Virus record (IMG/VR): IMGVR_UViG_3300042887_000795
Location: 1-40,412 of that record
Reading direction: 5' to 3' (one strand)
Origin: a virus
DNA length: 40,412 nt
A program made the position numbers and the translations under genes. The first letter of the stretch is position 1; every line of letters begins with the position of its first letter. Below are positions 25,606-33,371 of the stretch, piece by piece. The notes under the pieces were generated by a model. The model was not told the DNA's origin and did not search any database. It was given only the letters and a program-made list of their open reading frames with translations.

Positions 25606-26541
25606 TCACTTTCTTGTCAACCGCACTGCCTCGTCCCGGGTCTTGCCCTCCAGAAGCGCATCGAGGATCGCGTCCTCGGCATCGAACGGCGTCTTCGGGC
25701 GCTCCGAGCGAGACACGCCGCGAACGGCGGTCGGCTGCGTTGCCTTCCGTGCCTGTGCCGGGGATGCGACCTGTCCTGCGAGGCTGGAGAACGCCTCCTG
25801 AGCGAGGTGCATGACGGTGGGGTAGGTTCCGGGTTTCGATGCCCCGAGGCGGTCCATCTCGGCGATCACGGCTTCCCGCGTGGGGGACTTGCCCCCGTAC
25901 TGGGCCGTGAACCACGAGACGGCTGAATCCACCTGAGACATCAACGATTGCTCCGCCGCCTTCTGCTGCGCGGTGCGGAGTTCGGCGAGTTCGGCACGCA
26001 TCGCCTTGAGGGGCTTTGCGGCTTCCTCGCCAAGCAGTTCCGTGACCTCGGAGAACGGGTCTTCCGCCTCTTGGGACTCGGCCTTCGGCTTCGAGGGTTC
26101 GGCGTCGTCAACGTCGTCCTCGATGTCGTCGTCCTCGCCCGGCGGCTCCGTGCCTGCCTTGGCCTTCAACTGCTTCTCCAACTCGGCCATCTTCTTGCCG
26201 TAGCCATCGACATCCTTCTGCCGCTTGGAAGCCTTGTCGGCCCAAGCGCGGAGGGTTGCGTCGTCGGCGGACATGATGACCTGCTCGGGCACGCCGTCCC
26301 TCTTCAGGACGCCTGCCCACTTCTCCCGGTCGGGCGACGCGATGGTCGCCACCGGGATCTCATCGCGTGGTTCGACGGGGGCAGGAGCCTCATCGGGCTC
26401 CTCGATCGCCTCCGGTTCGTCGTCACGCGACAGCAGCCGATCAAGAATGGCGTCGTCGTGATCGACGGCGCTGGCCTTGTCGGCCACGATGGGGTTCGCC
26501 TCGGCTGGTGCCTCGGCCTCGATGACGTTGGGTTCACTCAT
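25606..26541 (-). CDS. Capsid scaffolding protein (311 aa)
   Basis: Very acidic N-terminus (EEPDEAPAPVEPRDE, DDDIEDDVDDAEPSKPK), a helical coiled-coil centre (KKMAELEKQLKAKAG and LKAMRAELAELRTAQQKAAE) and a basic C-terminus (RSERPKTPFDAEDAILDALL ending AVRLTRK). The acidic-helix-basic layout and the position directly before the major capsid gene are typical of podovirus scaffold proteins, which assemble the procapsid and leave before DNA packaging. Confidence 0.8.
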   Translation of the reverse strand: MSEPNVIEAEAPAEANPIVADKASAVDHDDAILDRLLSRDDEPEAIEEPDEAPAPVEPRDEIPVATIASPDREKWAGVLKRDGVPEQVIMSADDATLRAWADKASKRQKDVDGYGKKMAELEKQLKAKAGTEPPGEDDDIEDDVDDAEPSKPKAESQEAEDPFSEVTELLGEEAAKPLKAMRAELAELRTAQQKAAEQSLMSQVDSAVSWFTAQYGGKSPTREAVIAEMDRLGASKPGTYPTVMHLAQEAFSSLAGQVASPAQARKATQPTAVRGVSRSERPKTPFDAEDAILDALLEGKTRDEAVRLTRK

Positions 26542-26547
26542 GGTGTC

Positions 26548-26844
26548 CTAGTCCTTCTCAAATCCATGCTGTGCCATGACGTTGCGCTCATGGCGGCGCG
26601 ACTCGATGATGGGCTTGCCCTGACGGTTCGTCCTGCACCCGGGCAAGCGCCGGGGAAGGGCGTTGGAGACGTACGGGTACTGCGACCTGTTCGTCGCCGA
26701 ATCGACCTGAAATGCGGAGATGAGCCGCGTCAGACGCACACCATCGACCTCGACGGTTGATCCGATCGCTGGCGCAGCGGCCATCGAGAAGTGCCTCTCG
26801 ACCACGCGCCCCGTGGCCTCGTCGCGGAAAGCATAAATCGGCAT
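26548..26844 (-). CDS. Conserved-looking small head-region protein (98 aa)
   Basis: The start, MPIYAFRDEATGRVVERHFS, resembles the first strand of FmdB-type zinc ribbons but lacks their cysteines. Then comes IGSTVEVDGVRLTRLIS and a basic tail (NALPRRLPGCRTNRQGKPII). The ATG at 26844 directly follows the portal stop, and the scaffold gene comes next. It may be a head-assembly accessory protein; no function can be read. Confidence 0.6.
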   Translation of the reverse strand: MPIYAFRDEATGRVVERHFSMAAAPAIGSTVEVDGVRLTRLISAFQVDSATNRSQYPYVSNALPRRLPGCRTNRQGKPIIESRRHERNVMAQHGFEKD

Positions 26845-26846
26845 CG

Positions 26847-28577
26847 CTACTTTCCCCTGTTTCTTCCAAGAACTTGTGCAATCGACTCGGACGGCGACTT
26901 GCCGCCCTGTGGTGCAGACACCACAGGCTGCTGCTGCATCTGCTGCACCTTCTGGTCGTCGATCATGTCGGCGAGGTTTGGGATGTTCATGGCGTCGCCG
27001 ACGATCGACATGACTTCCTTCCACTTGACGTGGGGGCTCGCCACCACCGCCTGCGACAGCGTCCCCACCAGTTGCAGGAGTTCCATCGCCCGCTTCTGCA
27101 TGACGATGTCGGATACCCGCTCCATGCTCATCACGTCGATGTCGATGTCGAGGTCGTCGAACAGCCCGACCATCGCCCGTGGGCTGAAGATCGGCTCCGG
27201 CTCACGCATGATCACCATACCGTCCTCGCCGAGCGGGAACGTCACCTTCTGGTCGTGGAACAGGAACCACGCCACGTTCCTCATCACCTCGTTCACCTGC
27301 TCGCTGAACTGGCGCTTCAGGTGCGCCATCCGCAGGCCGCTGGCGCTCTCGGCGATCGAGATCTCCGTCGCCGTCGCCTGACCCGTCACGTTCCCGCGCA
27401 TGGCGTCGTGGATGCCGCTGACGCGGTCGAGCCTGTCCTGCGCCATCCCCGAGTACTGCACCTGCTGGGCCGTGATCCCGCCAACCTCAAACGGCACCAC
27501 CTGCGTGGGGTCGATGCCGTCGGCAAGCACGACATAGAGGTCGTCCCTGTCACGCAAGTCCTGAGCCAACTTGGAGTTACGGCTGTCAACGGCCACCACG
27601 CGCTTGTATGCGCTCGCCGAGTACCGCATCGAGCGAAGGTGCGCGTTGACATCGTCCATCTGCGGCACGATGCACACGATCGGCGACAGCGGGTACGGGT
27701 CGTCCGGCACCGTGTACGCCCCGAAGACCGTGTACGGACCCGTCCTCGGCCCCCAGTAGGGGCGCGGCGCACGCACGAACCCGACGTTCGCCGCCTCGCC
27801 CTTCGCCTGCCCCTTCAGCATGGTGTAGATCGTGCCGTTGAACATCGAGAGCCCGGTCGCCTCGTCCACCTCCTCCGAGTCCTCGTCCCTCACCTCCGGC
27901 ACGAAGACCTCGTAGACGACCAGTTCCTTGCGGTCGGGGATCTCGCGCTTGCGGCCCTCGTCCGCCCGGACCTCGTCAACGCCCGCGTTCTCGCCGATGG
28001 CGACGATCGCGTCCATGTCCCAGCCCTCCTCGCGCTGGGCCTGCTCGACGAGATCGTCCTTGTCCACCACCCAGCAATGGCCCATGTACCGAACGTCCTC
28101 GACGTTCGACGCCGCCGGGTCCATGAAGAACCTGTCCGGGCTGATGCGGTAGACGCGAGGAAGCCACGGATCCTGACCGTCAGGCGACCTGTAGCCCTTG
28201 CGGGGCTCGTTCACCACCATCGCCACGCCATACCCAAGCAGCATGTCGGTGGCGATCCGCTCCAGCGTGTTGCGGAGTTTGGTCATCTTCGTCCAGCGGT
28301 TCAGGCCGACCTGAAGCACGCCAGCCGTCAACGACTGCGACACCGGACGGGAGGACCGCACCCGGACCTTCGGCGAGTCGTGGATGATCCTCGGCAGGAT
28401 CAGCGACACGTACTCATGCACGAAGTTCTCCGGGTCGTCCTGCCCGTCCGCCGTCCCACGGAACGCAGGCCCGTGGTACCGCTCGATCAGACGCCGCCAC
28501 TCCGTGAGGTGCTGGTCGCGGAAATCCTCCGCAGCCTCCACCTCCCGCATCAACGAACGAAGATCGAGCCGCAGCAT
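26847..28577 (-). CDS. Portal protein (576 aa)
   Basis: Predicted dodecameric ring through which DNA is packaged and ejected. The N-terminus (SLMREVEAAEDFRDQHLTEW, then a YHGPAFRG phrase), NFVHEYVSLILPRIIHDSPK, GYGVAMVVNEPRKGY and ISPDRFFMDPAASNVEDVRY follow the podovirus portal pattern: an early helix, a wing with the conserved P-x-x-F/D phrases, then long helices. The C-terminal 40 residues are Gln/Met-rich (KVQQMQQQPVVSAPQGGKS). A perfect 20-base palindrome identical in its arms to the RHH operator lies inside the codons for this tail. Confidence 0.85.
   Translation of the reverse strand: MLRLDLRSLMREVEAAEDFRDQHLTEWRRLIERYHGPAFRGTADGQDDPENFVHEYVSLILPRIIHDSPKVRVRSSRPVSQSLTAGVLQVGLNRWTKMTKLRNTLERIATDMLLGYGVAMVVNEPRKGYRSPDGQDPWLPRVYRISPDRFFMDPAASNVEDVRYMGHCWVVDKDDLVEQAQREEGWDMDAIVAIGENAGVDEVRADEGRKREIPDRKELVVYEVFVPEVRDEDSEEVDEATGLSMFNGTIYTMLKGQAKGEAANVGFVRAPRPYWGPRTGPYTVFGAYTVPDDPYPLSPIVCIVPQMDDVNAHLRSMRYSASAYKRVVAVDSRNSKLAQDLRDRDDLYVVLADGIDPTQVVPFEVGGITAQQVQYSGMAQDRLDRVSGIHDAMRGNVTGQATATEISIAESASGLRMAHLKRQFSEQVNEVMRNVAWFLFHDQKVTFPLGEDGMVIMREPEPIFSPRAMVGLFDDLDIDIDVMSMERVSDIVMQKRAMELLQLVGTLSQAVVASPHVKWKEVMSIVGDAMNIPNLADMIDDQKVQQMQQQPVVSAPQGGKSPSESIAQVLGRNRGK
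26907..26926. promoter_or_regulatory. Perfect operator-like palindrome inside the portal gene
   Basis: CTGTGGTG-CAGA-CACCACAG has exactly the same arms and 4-base spacing as the palindrome in front of the RHH gene. It encodes part of the portal tail (about 60 bases before the stop) and no convincing promoter is seen next to it. It may act as a roadblock or a looping site; its function is unknown. Confidence 0.5.
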
Positions 28578-28579
28578 CG

Positions 28580-28732
28580 TCAGCGCCCCTTCCTTCCGCC
28601 ACCCATGCCACCGCCCATGCCGCCGCCCTTGCCACCGCCCATCCCGCCGCCGTGGCCGTAGCGGCTACCTGCCGACTTTCCGCCTCGGGAACGGGGGGAC
28701 GACTTCATCGACTTCTTCTTGCTTCCGTACAT
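28580..28732 (-). CDS. Tiny Gly/Met/Lys-rich protein (50 aa)
   Basis: MYGSKKKSMKSSPRSRGGKS opens a very basic peptide whose second half is GGGMGGGKGGGMGGG-like low-complexity sequence. The ATG at 28732 has a GAAGGAAGAGAG site. It overlaps the 87-residue gene by 68 bases and ends just before the portal start. Small basic Gly-rich proteins near phage portal genes have no established role; DNA or RNA contact is possible from the charge alone. Confidence 0.5.
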   Translation of the reverse strand: MYGSKKKSMKSSPRSRGGKSAGSRYGHGGGMGGGKGGGMGGGMGGGRKGR

Positions 28733-28928
28733 GGCTCTCTTCCTTCGCGGGCTGCGCCCGCACCTTGGGTTCCTCAAGCACCAGCGCACGCAACGCCCTC
28801 GCGTCCGCGCCGCTGCACACGAACCGATCGCGGTCGCCGACGAACACGACGATCGCGTCTCCGTTGTCCTCGCACCACTTCACCGAAGCGAGCGGCACGA
28901 GGATCCTGCCTGCACAGCGGATCAGCAC
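28665..28928 (-). CDS. Small beta-rich protein with basic/acidic tail (87 aa)
   Basis: From a GTG at 28928: LIRCAGRILVPLASVKWCED, then GDAIVVFVGDRDRFVCSGAD and a charged tail. The strand pattern suggests a compact beta domain (perhaps a LytTR- or Sm-like barrel; not assignable). Two short in-frame extensions are possible, the longest to 28988, but they overlap the preceding lysine-rich gene. A 12-codon frame, KKSKKKGGKKC after a GTG at 28960, lies just upstream and may only be sequence overlap. Confidence 0.45.
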   Translation of the reverse strand: MLIRCAGRILVPLASVKWCEDNGDAIVVFVGDRDRFVCSGADARALRALVLEEPKVRAQPAKEESHVRKQEEVDEVVPPFPRRKVGR

Positions 28929-28956
28929 TTCTTGCCGCCCTTCTTCTTGGACTTCT

Positions 28957-29094
28957 TCACTTGCGGCCTCCCTTCTTCTTCGCGACACGCTCCGGCAGGC
29001 GCTTCGTGGACGAGGTCTTCTTCGCCCACTTCTTCGCCGTCTTCGGCATCGTCGCGAACATGAACCGCTGCTGGGCCTTGCTCTTGAAAGGCAT
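28957..29094 (-). CDS. Tiny lysine-rich phage protein (45 aa)
   Basis: MPFKSKAQQRFMFATMPKTA then KKWAKKTSSTKRLPER and a KKKGGRK end. Short proteins starting MPFKSKAQQRFMF are recurrent in phage genomes near the terminase or portal genes, with unknown function. The ATG overlaps the stop of the preceding tiny gene (ATGA-type), as does each gene in this cluster. Confidence 0.65.
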   Translation of the reverse strand: MPFKSKAQQRFMFATMPKTAKKWAKKTSSTKRLPERVAKKKGGRK

Positions 29095-29204
29095 CAGCGG
29101 CCCTTCTTCTTCGCCATCGACTTGCCAGTCTTCTTGGCGTAGGCCGCAGCCTGCATCTTGCCCATCTTCGTGTACGGGAACGACTTCTTTCCTACCTTCG
29201 GCAT
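29094..29204 (-). CDS. Tiny lysine-rich phage protein (36 aa)
   Basis: MPKVGKKSFPYTKMGKMQAA then AYAKKTGKSMAKKKGR. The MPKVGKKxFPYTKxG opening is a recurring phage small-protein signature found beside terminase and portal genes. The ATG overlaps the upstream stop by one base and its stop overlaps the next ATG, so it is part of a coupled string. Function unknown. Confidence 0.7.
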   Translation of the reverse strand: MPKVGKKSFPYTKMGKMQAAAYAKKTGKSMAKKKGR

Positions 29205-29335
29205 CACTTGCTCTTCTTCCAGCCGCTCTTCATGGCGGCGTATGACTTCGCGCTCACGGTTGACTGCGACTTGGGGCGCGAGATCCCAAGACGCTTGCGA
29301 CGGTTGATGTTGCCCACCAGCGAGTTCTTCGCCAT
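29204..29335 (-). CDS. Tiny basic phage protein (43 aa)
   Basis: MAKNSLVGNINRRKRLGISR then PKSQSTVSAKSYAAMKSGWK and a KKSK end. It is highly basic and Ser/Lys-rich, without a membrane segment. The ATG at 29335 lies 2 bases past the stop of the 114-residue gene. The spacing fits a genuine member of the packaging-region small-gene string. Function unknown. Confidence 0.6.
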   Translation of the reverse strand: MAKNSLVGNINRRKRLGISRPKSQSTVSAKSYAAMKSGWKKSK

Positions 29336-29336
29336 G

Positions 29337-29681
29337 TCATTGCACCTTCTGCACGAGATTCATCGGAACCGACGAGAACGGAGACTTGCCCTCCGACATC
29401 ATCTTGCGGGCATGGGCGATCGCCTTGCGGATGATCGCCTCGTTGGGCATCTCGCCGTACTCCGATGCCACGAGAACCTGATCGATCTCCTCGCGGCTCA
29501 TGCCCGGGACCAGCGTCGGAATCTGAACCTCCTTGCCGTCGATGTCCACGCCGACCGAGTACTCGGTGACCTCCTCGCCCGACTTGTTGCGGAACGGGCC
29601 AAGCCATCCGGCACCCTTCGCCGTGCCGTCGGCACGCTGCGTCTGCGGGTCGAACCTCGCGATCATCGGCGGTATCTGCAT
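29337..29681 (-). CDS. Conserved phage protein with GxWLGPF / EIPTLVP motif (114 aa)
   Basis: The centre reads GTAKGAGWLGPFRNKSGEEV and then GVDIDGKEVQIPTLVPGMSR, followed by AIIRKAIAHARKMMSEGKSP. This is a domain seen repeatedly in phages near internal virion proteins or packaging genes, where DGTxKGxGxLG and EIPTLVP are the stable parts. No enzymatic role is known to me. The ATG is at 29681, just after the DUF6321-like gene. Confidence 0.7.
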   Translation of the reverse strand: MQIPPMIARFDPQTQRADGTAKGAGWLGPFRNKSGEEVTEYSVGVDIDGKEVQIPTLVPGMSREEIDQVLVASEYGEMPNEAIIRKAIAHARKMMSEGKSPFSSVPMNLVQKVQ

Positions 29682-29682
29682 C

Positions 29683-29916
29683 TCAGCACCCCCACCTCTT
29701 TCTCGCGGCCTTGCCGCGCTCGCCCGTCCACGACCTCGACCTCGCACAGAACGACTTGTGCCTCGGATTGTCCTTGTCCTTCGTCGGTGCCTGCAACTTC
29801 GAGCCCGTGGCACGGTTGTACCGCGCCCGGCCCTTCGCCGTCAGGCCCGCACCCTTGGAAACAGGCAACTTCTCCCCGCGACCCACCGCCAGACTCGGCC
29901 CGCGCTTCCTAGCCAT
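29683..29916 (-). CDS. DUF6321-like small basic phage protein (77 aa)
   Basis: MARKRGPSLAVGRGEKLPVS then GAGLTAKGRARYNRATGSKL, KSFCARSRSW and a KAARKRWGC end. The order GLTxxGRxxYN, SFCAR and a final KRWxC matches a small phage family I recall as DUF6321, always beside terminase genes. The Cys residues could bind a metal. The ATG at 29916 overlaps the large-terminase stop. Confidence 0.7.
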   Translation of the reverse strand: MARKRGPSLAVGRGEKLPVSKGAGLTAKGRARYNRATGSKLQAPTKDKDNPRHKSFCARSRSWTGERGKAARKRWGC

Positions 29917-31654
29917 TGATGACCTCCTCGTGCTTCAGGATGCTCCCCAACGTGTCGCCACCGTACATCGGCTCCTCCTCAACCGGGGCTCCCGCCTCGT
30001 CGCAAAGCAGCAGCGCCCCAGCACACGCGATCACACGGTCGCCGTGCGACTCCCTCGCCCCGCTCGAATCGTCACGCCTCGACCCCGCCTCGATGCTGCC
30101 ATCGTCAAGCACCACATATTCGAGCATCTCGTCGAGGCACTCGCCGCTCGGCACCACACACTCGCCCTGAGCGATCGCCCGGCTGAGCCCGCCAAGCAGC
30201 GCCCGCTTCGCCCGCTTCGTGCTCGTCCAGCCCACCCGCATCGTCCGGCGCTCGTCCTTCGTCCCGTCCACCCGCTGGCGGTAGATGTTGCGCCACCCGG
30301 CGCGCTCGAAGTCGTGGAACAACGACGCCCCGGGACCGTTCGTCTCCCAGCCGATCAGCGCCTCGCGCCGACCACGCCACACCCGGCGCATCGCCTGCGC
30401 CACCTCCAAGGCAAGGTCGTAGGTCGGGATGTTCGGATCCACGAACTCCGCCACCACGCGCCGGGCCTGAGCGTCCATGACACACGCCACCGCGTTCGCG
30501 CTGCCCGTCCCGTACGACGGGTCGAGGAACACCACATAGTCCGCCACGCGGTCAGGCTCGCCCCACACGCGCCACCTGCCCTGCGGCGACGGCTCCAGCC
30601 TGCCCTTCACCACCTCGCACCGCCTCGGCTCGGCGGCGTTCTCGTCGCGGTGGTTCGTGATCGCCAGCGCCGAGAAGAACGACGCGCCGCTGCCGATGTT
30701 CTCGGCGAACACGTTCTGCGCGAGGTCGATGCGGTCGCGGCGCGGCAACTGGTCCGCGAGCCACGGCGTCCACACATACCGCGCACCGACGAACCCCGTC
30801 ACGCTGCCGTCGATGTCCTCGCGGTCCTCGCGGCCCGCGCCCTTCTCGGGGTGCTGCCAGTACATCAACTCGACGAGCCGTGGATCGCCGGAGGTCCGCG
30901 CCTTCGACACGAGCCGTGCGTACTCGGTGCCCGCGCCGATCGGCGTCGAGACGGCGATGCGGCACGATGTGGTGTCGGCGGCGGAGCGCCACGCGGCGTC
31001 CGCGTTGTCGAGCGCGGCGAACTCGTCGAACACCACGAGCGTCCGGCGGTCGCCGCGCCCGATGTGTTCGGTGCTGGCCTGCCCGGTGATCGTCGCGCCG
31101 CTCTCGGGGTGACGCAGCATCAGGTGCTGCCTGTACGCGCCGCCCTTCTTGAACTCGTCCGCCTTCGCTGGCAGCAGCCACCCGGGCTGCGAGGCGAGGA
31201 GGTAGTCCAACTTCCAGTACAGCGAGCCGGGGTCGCCCGTGCGATCGACGAGATCCTCGACACGCGACACCATGAGCGCCTGCCATGCGTGGAACTGCCA
31301 GCCCCACAGCGAGACGGCGGAGAGGAGCCACGACGCGCCCATGTCGCGTGTCTTGCGAACGATCACATCGCGGCCCTCGCGGACGCACTCGATGATCGAG
31401 TCGGCGGCGGCGACCTGACACGGCCACAGGACGAACGGCGTGTGCGGGTACTCGACCGGACGCTCGCGTCCATCGAGCGCGATCTCCTTCACGCGGTATG
31501 TCCACGCGCACGACTCGCACCACAGCGCGAAGTCCGATGCGAACGCGGCGCGTAGATGCGGCTGCTCCTTCGCGGTCGCGCCGTACACGCGCTCGCGCAG
31601 CGCCTTGATCCGCTCGTGTTCAGTTTGCGGTCGAGGTGATGCGGCCACGCGCAC
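29909..31654 (-). CDS. terL: Terminase large subunit (581 aa)
   Basis: ATP-driven motor and nuclease that packages DNA into the procapsid. N-terminal ATPase: RKTRDMGASWLLSAVSLWGW (a variant Walker A with R/K-T-R-D-M-G-A-S), RRTLVVFDEFAALD (Walker B with catalytic Glu) and IAVSTPIGAGTEYARL (motif III). C-terminal RNase H-like nuclease: VVFLDPSYGTG (first Asp), LIGWETNGPGASLFHD and SHGDRVIACAGALL (third acidic residue). The start is a GTG at 31654 inside the end of the small subunit, a 35-base overlap. No ATG upstream keeps the frame. Confidence 0.95.
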   Translation of the reverse strand: MRVAASPRPQTEHERIKALRERVYGATAKEQPHLRAAFASDFALWCESCAWTYRVKEIALDGRERPVEYPHTPFVLWPCQVAAADSIIECVREGRDVIVRKTRDMGASWLLSAVSLWGWQFHAWQALMVSRVEDLVDRTGDPGSLYWKLDYLLASQPGWLLPAKADEFKKGGAYRQHLMLRHPESGATITGQASTEHIGRGDRRTLVVFDEFAALDNADAAWRSAADTTSCRIAVSTPIGAGTEYARLVSKARTSGDPRLVELMYWQHPEKGAGREDREDIDGSVTGFVGARYVWTPWLADQLPRRDRIDLAQNVFAENIGSGASFFSALAITNHRDENAAEPRRCEVVKGRLEPSPQGRWRVWGEPDRVADYVVFLDPSYGTGSANAVACVMDAQARRVVAEFVDPNIPTYDLALEVAQAMRRVWRGRREALIGWETNGPGASLFHDFERAGWRNIYRQRVDGTKDERRTMRVGWTSTKRAKRALLGGLSRAIAQGECVVPSGECLDEMLEYVVLDDGSIEAGSRRDDSSGARESHGDRVIACAGALLLCDEAGAPVEEEPMYGGDTLGSILKHEEVING

Positions 31655-32117
31655 CCCACTCGGCGAGGAAGCGCGAGCCCTGCGTGGACTCGCCGCTCTC
31701 GATCTTGATCGCGCCGCCGTTGGCCCCGGTGTGTTCGAGCGACACGCGCTCGCGGTACTTGTGCGGCTTCAACGCCTTGAGCCGGAAGATCAGCAGCGTC
31801 ATCGCGCTGCGGTCCATCTGCCGCTGGCCGTGGATCGCCTGCTCGGCAATCTTCTCCAGCCGATCTCCGATGTCGCGATCGAGTGCTTCGAGCCGGGCGT
31901 GGAACTCGGGATCGCTGCGCCACCGGGACGGCGTGGTGGTCGCGACCCCGGCCATCGCACACGCCGTGTCCCAGCCGTTCTCGACCAGCGCCGAGAGGAA
32001 GACCTCTTTAGCGTGTGCAATTTCCCCTGCCGCGCTCTTGGGAGGACGCCCCGGCCCTCGCTTCTTCAGCGGGCTCGCAGGCTGTGCTGGGCTGGTCTCG
32101 GCCATGCCGGGCTGCAT
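31620..32117 (-). CDS. terS: Terminase small subunit (165 aa)
   Basis: The N-terminus has KKRGPGRPPKSA, an AT-hook-like basic stretch, then a helix-turn-helix-like segment, ENGWDTACAMAGVATTTPSR followed by WRSDPEFHARLEALDRD. These are as in small terminase subunits that recognise the packaging site and feed the large subunit. It overlaps terL. The start may be ATG 32117 or ATG 32105 (MAETSPAQ); neither has a strong ribosome site. It is the first gene of the late region. Confidence 0.8.
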   Translation of the reverse strand: MQPGMAETSPAQPASPLKKRGPGRPPKSAAGEIAHAKEVFLSALVENGWDTACAMAGVATTTPSRWRSDPEFHARLEALDRDIGDRLEKIAEQAIHGQRQMDRSAMTLLIFRLKALKPHKYRERVSLEHTGANGGAIKIESGESTQGSRFLAEWGARGRITSTAN

Positions 32118-32162
32118 ACCACGATTCTGGAGAAATCTTGGAATTTCGTTGGAAAGTTGGGG

Positions 32163-32191
32163 TTGCACGGTGGCGCATCCCGATCTATGCT
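32163..32191 (+). promoter_or_regulatory. Sigma70-like promoter for the right-arm operon
   Basis: TTGCAC (32163-32168) and TATGCT (32186-32191) are separated by exactly 17 bases and point to the right arm. The predicted start, near 32198, is covered by the operator-like repeat at 32191-32220. Each box matches consensus at 4 of 6 positions. I see no equally good promoter for the late genes in the opposite direction. Confidence 0.6.
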
Positions 32192-32200
32192 TGTGGTGCA

Positions 32201-32220
32201 TTGTGGTGAAGGAACCACAG
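32201..32220. promoter_or_regulatory. Operator-like palindrome at right-arm promoter
   Basis: TTGTGGTG-AAGG-AACCACAG matches the RHH-gene palindrome at 14 of 16 arm positions with the same 4-base spacer. A further copy of the left arm, TTGTGGTG, lies at 32191-32198, directly on the -10 box. Such a site would let a bound protein block RNA polymerase. Binding by the RHH protein is inferred. Confidence 0.65.
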
Positions 32221-32248
32221 GCACTCACCCCTGACCGAGGACACGACC

Positions 32249-32641
32249 ATGACGATCACCGCTGCCCACCTCGCCCCGCCCGCCACCGTCGAGACCGCCA
32301 AGGTCCGCTACCGTCTCGCGACCCACATCAGGTGCCGAATCAGCCGCTGCGTGAGCCTGAACGCCCGCGACAACTTCGCGGCGATCGACTACGCGCAGGC
32401 CGAGTTCCGGGGCGCGATCGACCTCGCATTCGAGATCGGCGCGATCGACTGGCACACCCGCGTCGAGTTGATCGGCATCAACGACCGGATGGCGCGTCTG
32501 CACGGCGCGATCGTCAAGTGGCACCGCCGCAAGGTCGCCGAGCGCGGCGTTCGCCCCGATGCCAGCATGGTCTCCGCCGATGCGCTGGTGGGAGCCAAGC
32601 GCCTTGCCCGCCAACTCGACCCCACCACCACCACCGCCTGA
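32249..32641 (+). CDS. Right-arm early protein of unknown function (130 aa)
   Basis: First gene after the right-arm promoter. MTITAAHLAPPATVETAKVR begins a mostly helical protein with basic and acidic residues interspersed (RNYAQAEFRGAIDLAFEIGA-like centre) and a Thr-rich end. No known domain, membrane segment or signal peptide. The leader CCTGACCGAGGACACGACC gives a good ribosome site. First genes after repressible promoters in phages often shut down or redirect host functions, but nothing here proves it. Confidence 0.65.
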   Translation: MTITAAHLAPPATVETAKVRYRLATHIRCRISRCVSLNARDNFAAIDYAQAEFRGAIDLAFEIGAIDWHTRVELIGINDRMARLHGAIVKWHRRKVAERGVRPDASMVSADALVGAKRLARQLDPTTTTA

Positions 32642-32672
32642 CACCACACGCACCACACACGAGGACACGACC

Positions 32673-32783
32673 ATGTTCGCCCTGATCCTGATCACCTTCG
32701 CCGCCTCCTGCGCTGCCCTCGCGGCCTTCGCCATCGTCTACCCCATCGCCTCGGACGCCGTCCGCAGCATCCGCACCCGCTGA
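32673..32783 (+). CDS. Tiny membrane protein (36 aa)
   Basis: MFALILITFAASCAALAAFA then IVYPIASDAVRSIRTR: one hydrophobic segment covers almost the whole N-terminal two-thirds, with a short basic tail. The start at 32673 follows the recurring leader (CACCACAC, ACGAGGACACGACC). A hairpin follows the stop. It could modify host membrane properties or superinfection; no specific role is visible. Confidence 0.6.
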   Translation: MFALILITFAASCAALAAFAIVYPIASDAVRSIRTR

Positions 32784-32792
32784 CTGTGCCCT

Positions 32793-32825
32793 GCGCCTCC
32801 CCCCGTGCGAGCGGGGGGCTGGCGC
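32793..32825 (+). terminator. GC hairpin with GCGA tetraloop, in the 32783-32869 gap
   Basis: GCGCC and six C pair with six G and GGCGC around a GCGA (GNRA-type) loop. No T-run follows. It matches the hairpin at 33815-33851 in design and, like it, sits just before a type B leader, so it may be an RNA-processing, pausing or stability element separating blocks of the operon. Confidence 0.5.
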
Positions 32826-32868
32826 TCGTCACCGTGACGCGCACCACACCCTGACCGAGGAGACACCC

Positions 32869-33336
32869 ATGACCTTCATCACGGACCCGCAGATCACCCT
32901 GACGCTCGACGCGTACTTCGTGCAGGACCTCCGCCTGCGCTGGATGGCGACTAGCGCCCGCCGGGCGCTGGCCTACGCCCGTGCCACGCTGTACGTCCGC
33001 ACCGACTTCTACCGCGAGACGATGAGCCGCCTCCCGTGCGGGGATCAGGACGCCGCTGCCGAGCGCATCGAATCGCTGGAATACGGCCACGAAGCCGCGC
33101 TCGAACACATCAAGATCCTGACCACCGCCATCGAGTCCGCCGGGCTTGTCCCGGTCGATTCGACCACCTCGGGCTTCGGCGGCGACATCGTCACCCAGCA
33201 CGAGGCGGCGATCGAACTGCTCGCGCTGGCCCTCGCGCTGGCCTCGGTGAAGGGCGAGAACCACAAAGCCCTGACCGACGCCGTCACCCACCAGCAGGCG
33301 CTGCTGGAGCGCGTCATCGCCCGAGCCGGATTCTGA
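32869..33336 (+). CDS. Right-arm protein of unknown function (155 aa)
   Basis: MTFITDPQITLTLDAYFVQD then RWMATSARRALAYARATLYV: a helical protein with an Ala/Leu-rich C-terminal half (AAIELLALALALASVKGENH). No catalytic motif, no membrane segment long enough to trust. The start has CCTGACCGAGGAGACACCC. Next in the block is the 143-residue gene. Confidence 0.65.
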   Translation: MTFITDPQITLTLDAYFVQDLRLRWMATSARRALAYARATLYVRTDFYRETMSRLPCGDQDAAAERIESLEYGHEAALEHIKILTTAIESAGLVPVDSTTSGFGGDIVTQHEAAIELLALALALASVKGENHKALTDAVTHQQALLERVIARAGF

Positions 33337-33371
33337 CACCACGCACCACACACCACGAGGAGACACACACC

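Noticed and set aside
26548-26844. FmdB-type zinc-ribbon protein
   Set aside because: The first strand is similar but the four cysteines of the family are absent.
26757-28661. Long plus-strand frame (634 codons) opposite the portal gene
   Set aside because: Arg/His/Val-rich shadow of a portal gene with recognisable portal sequence.
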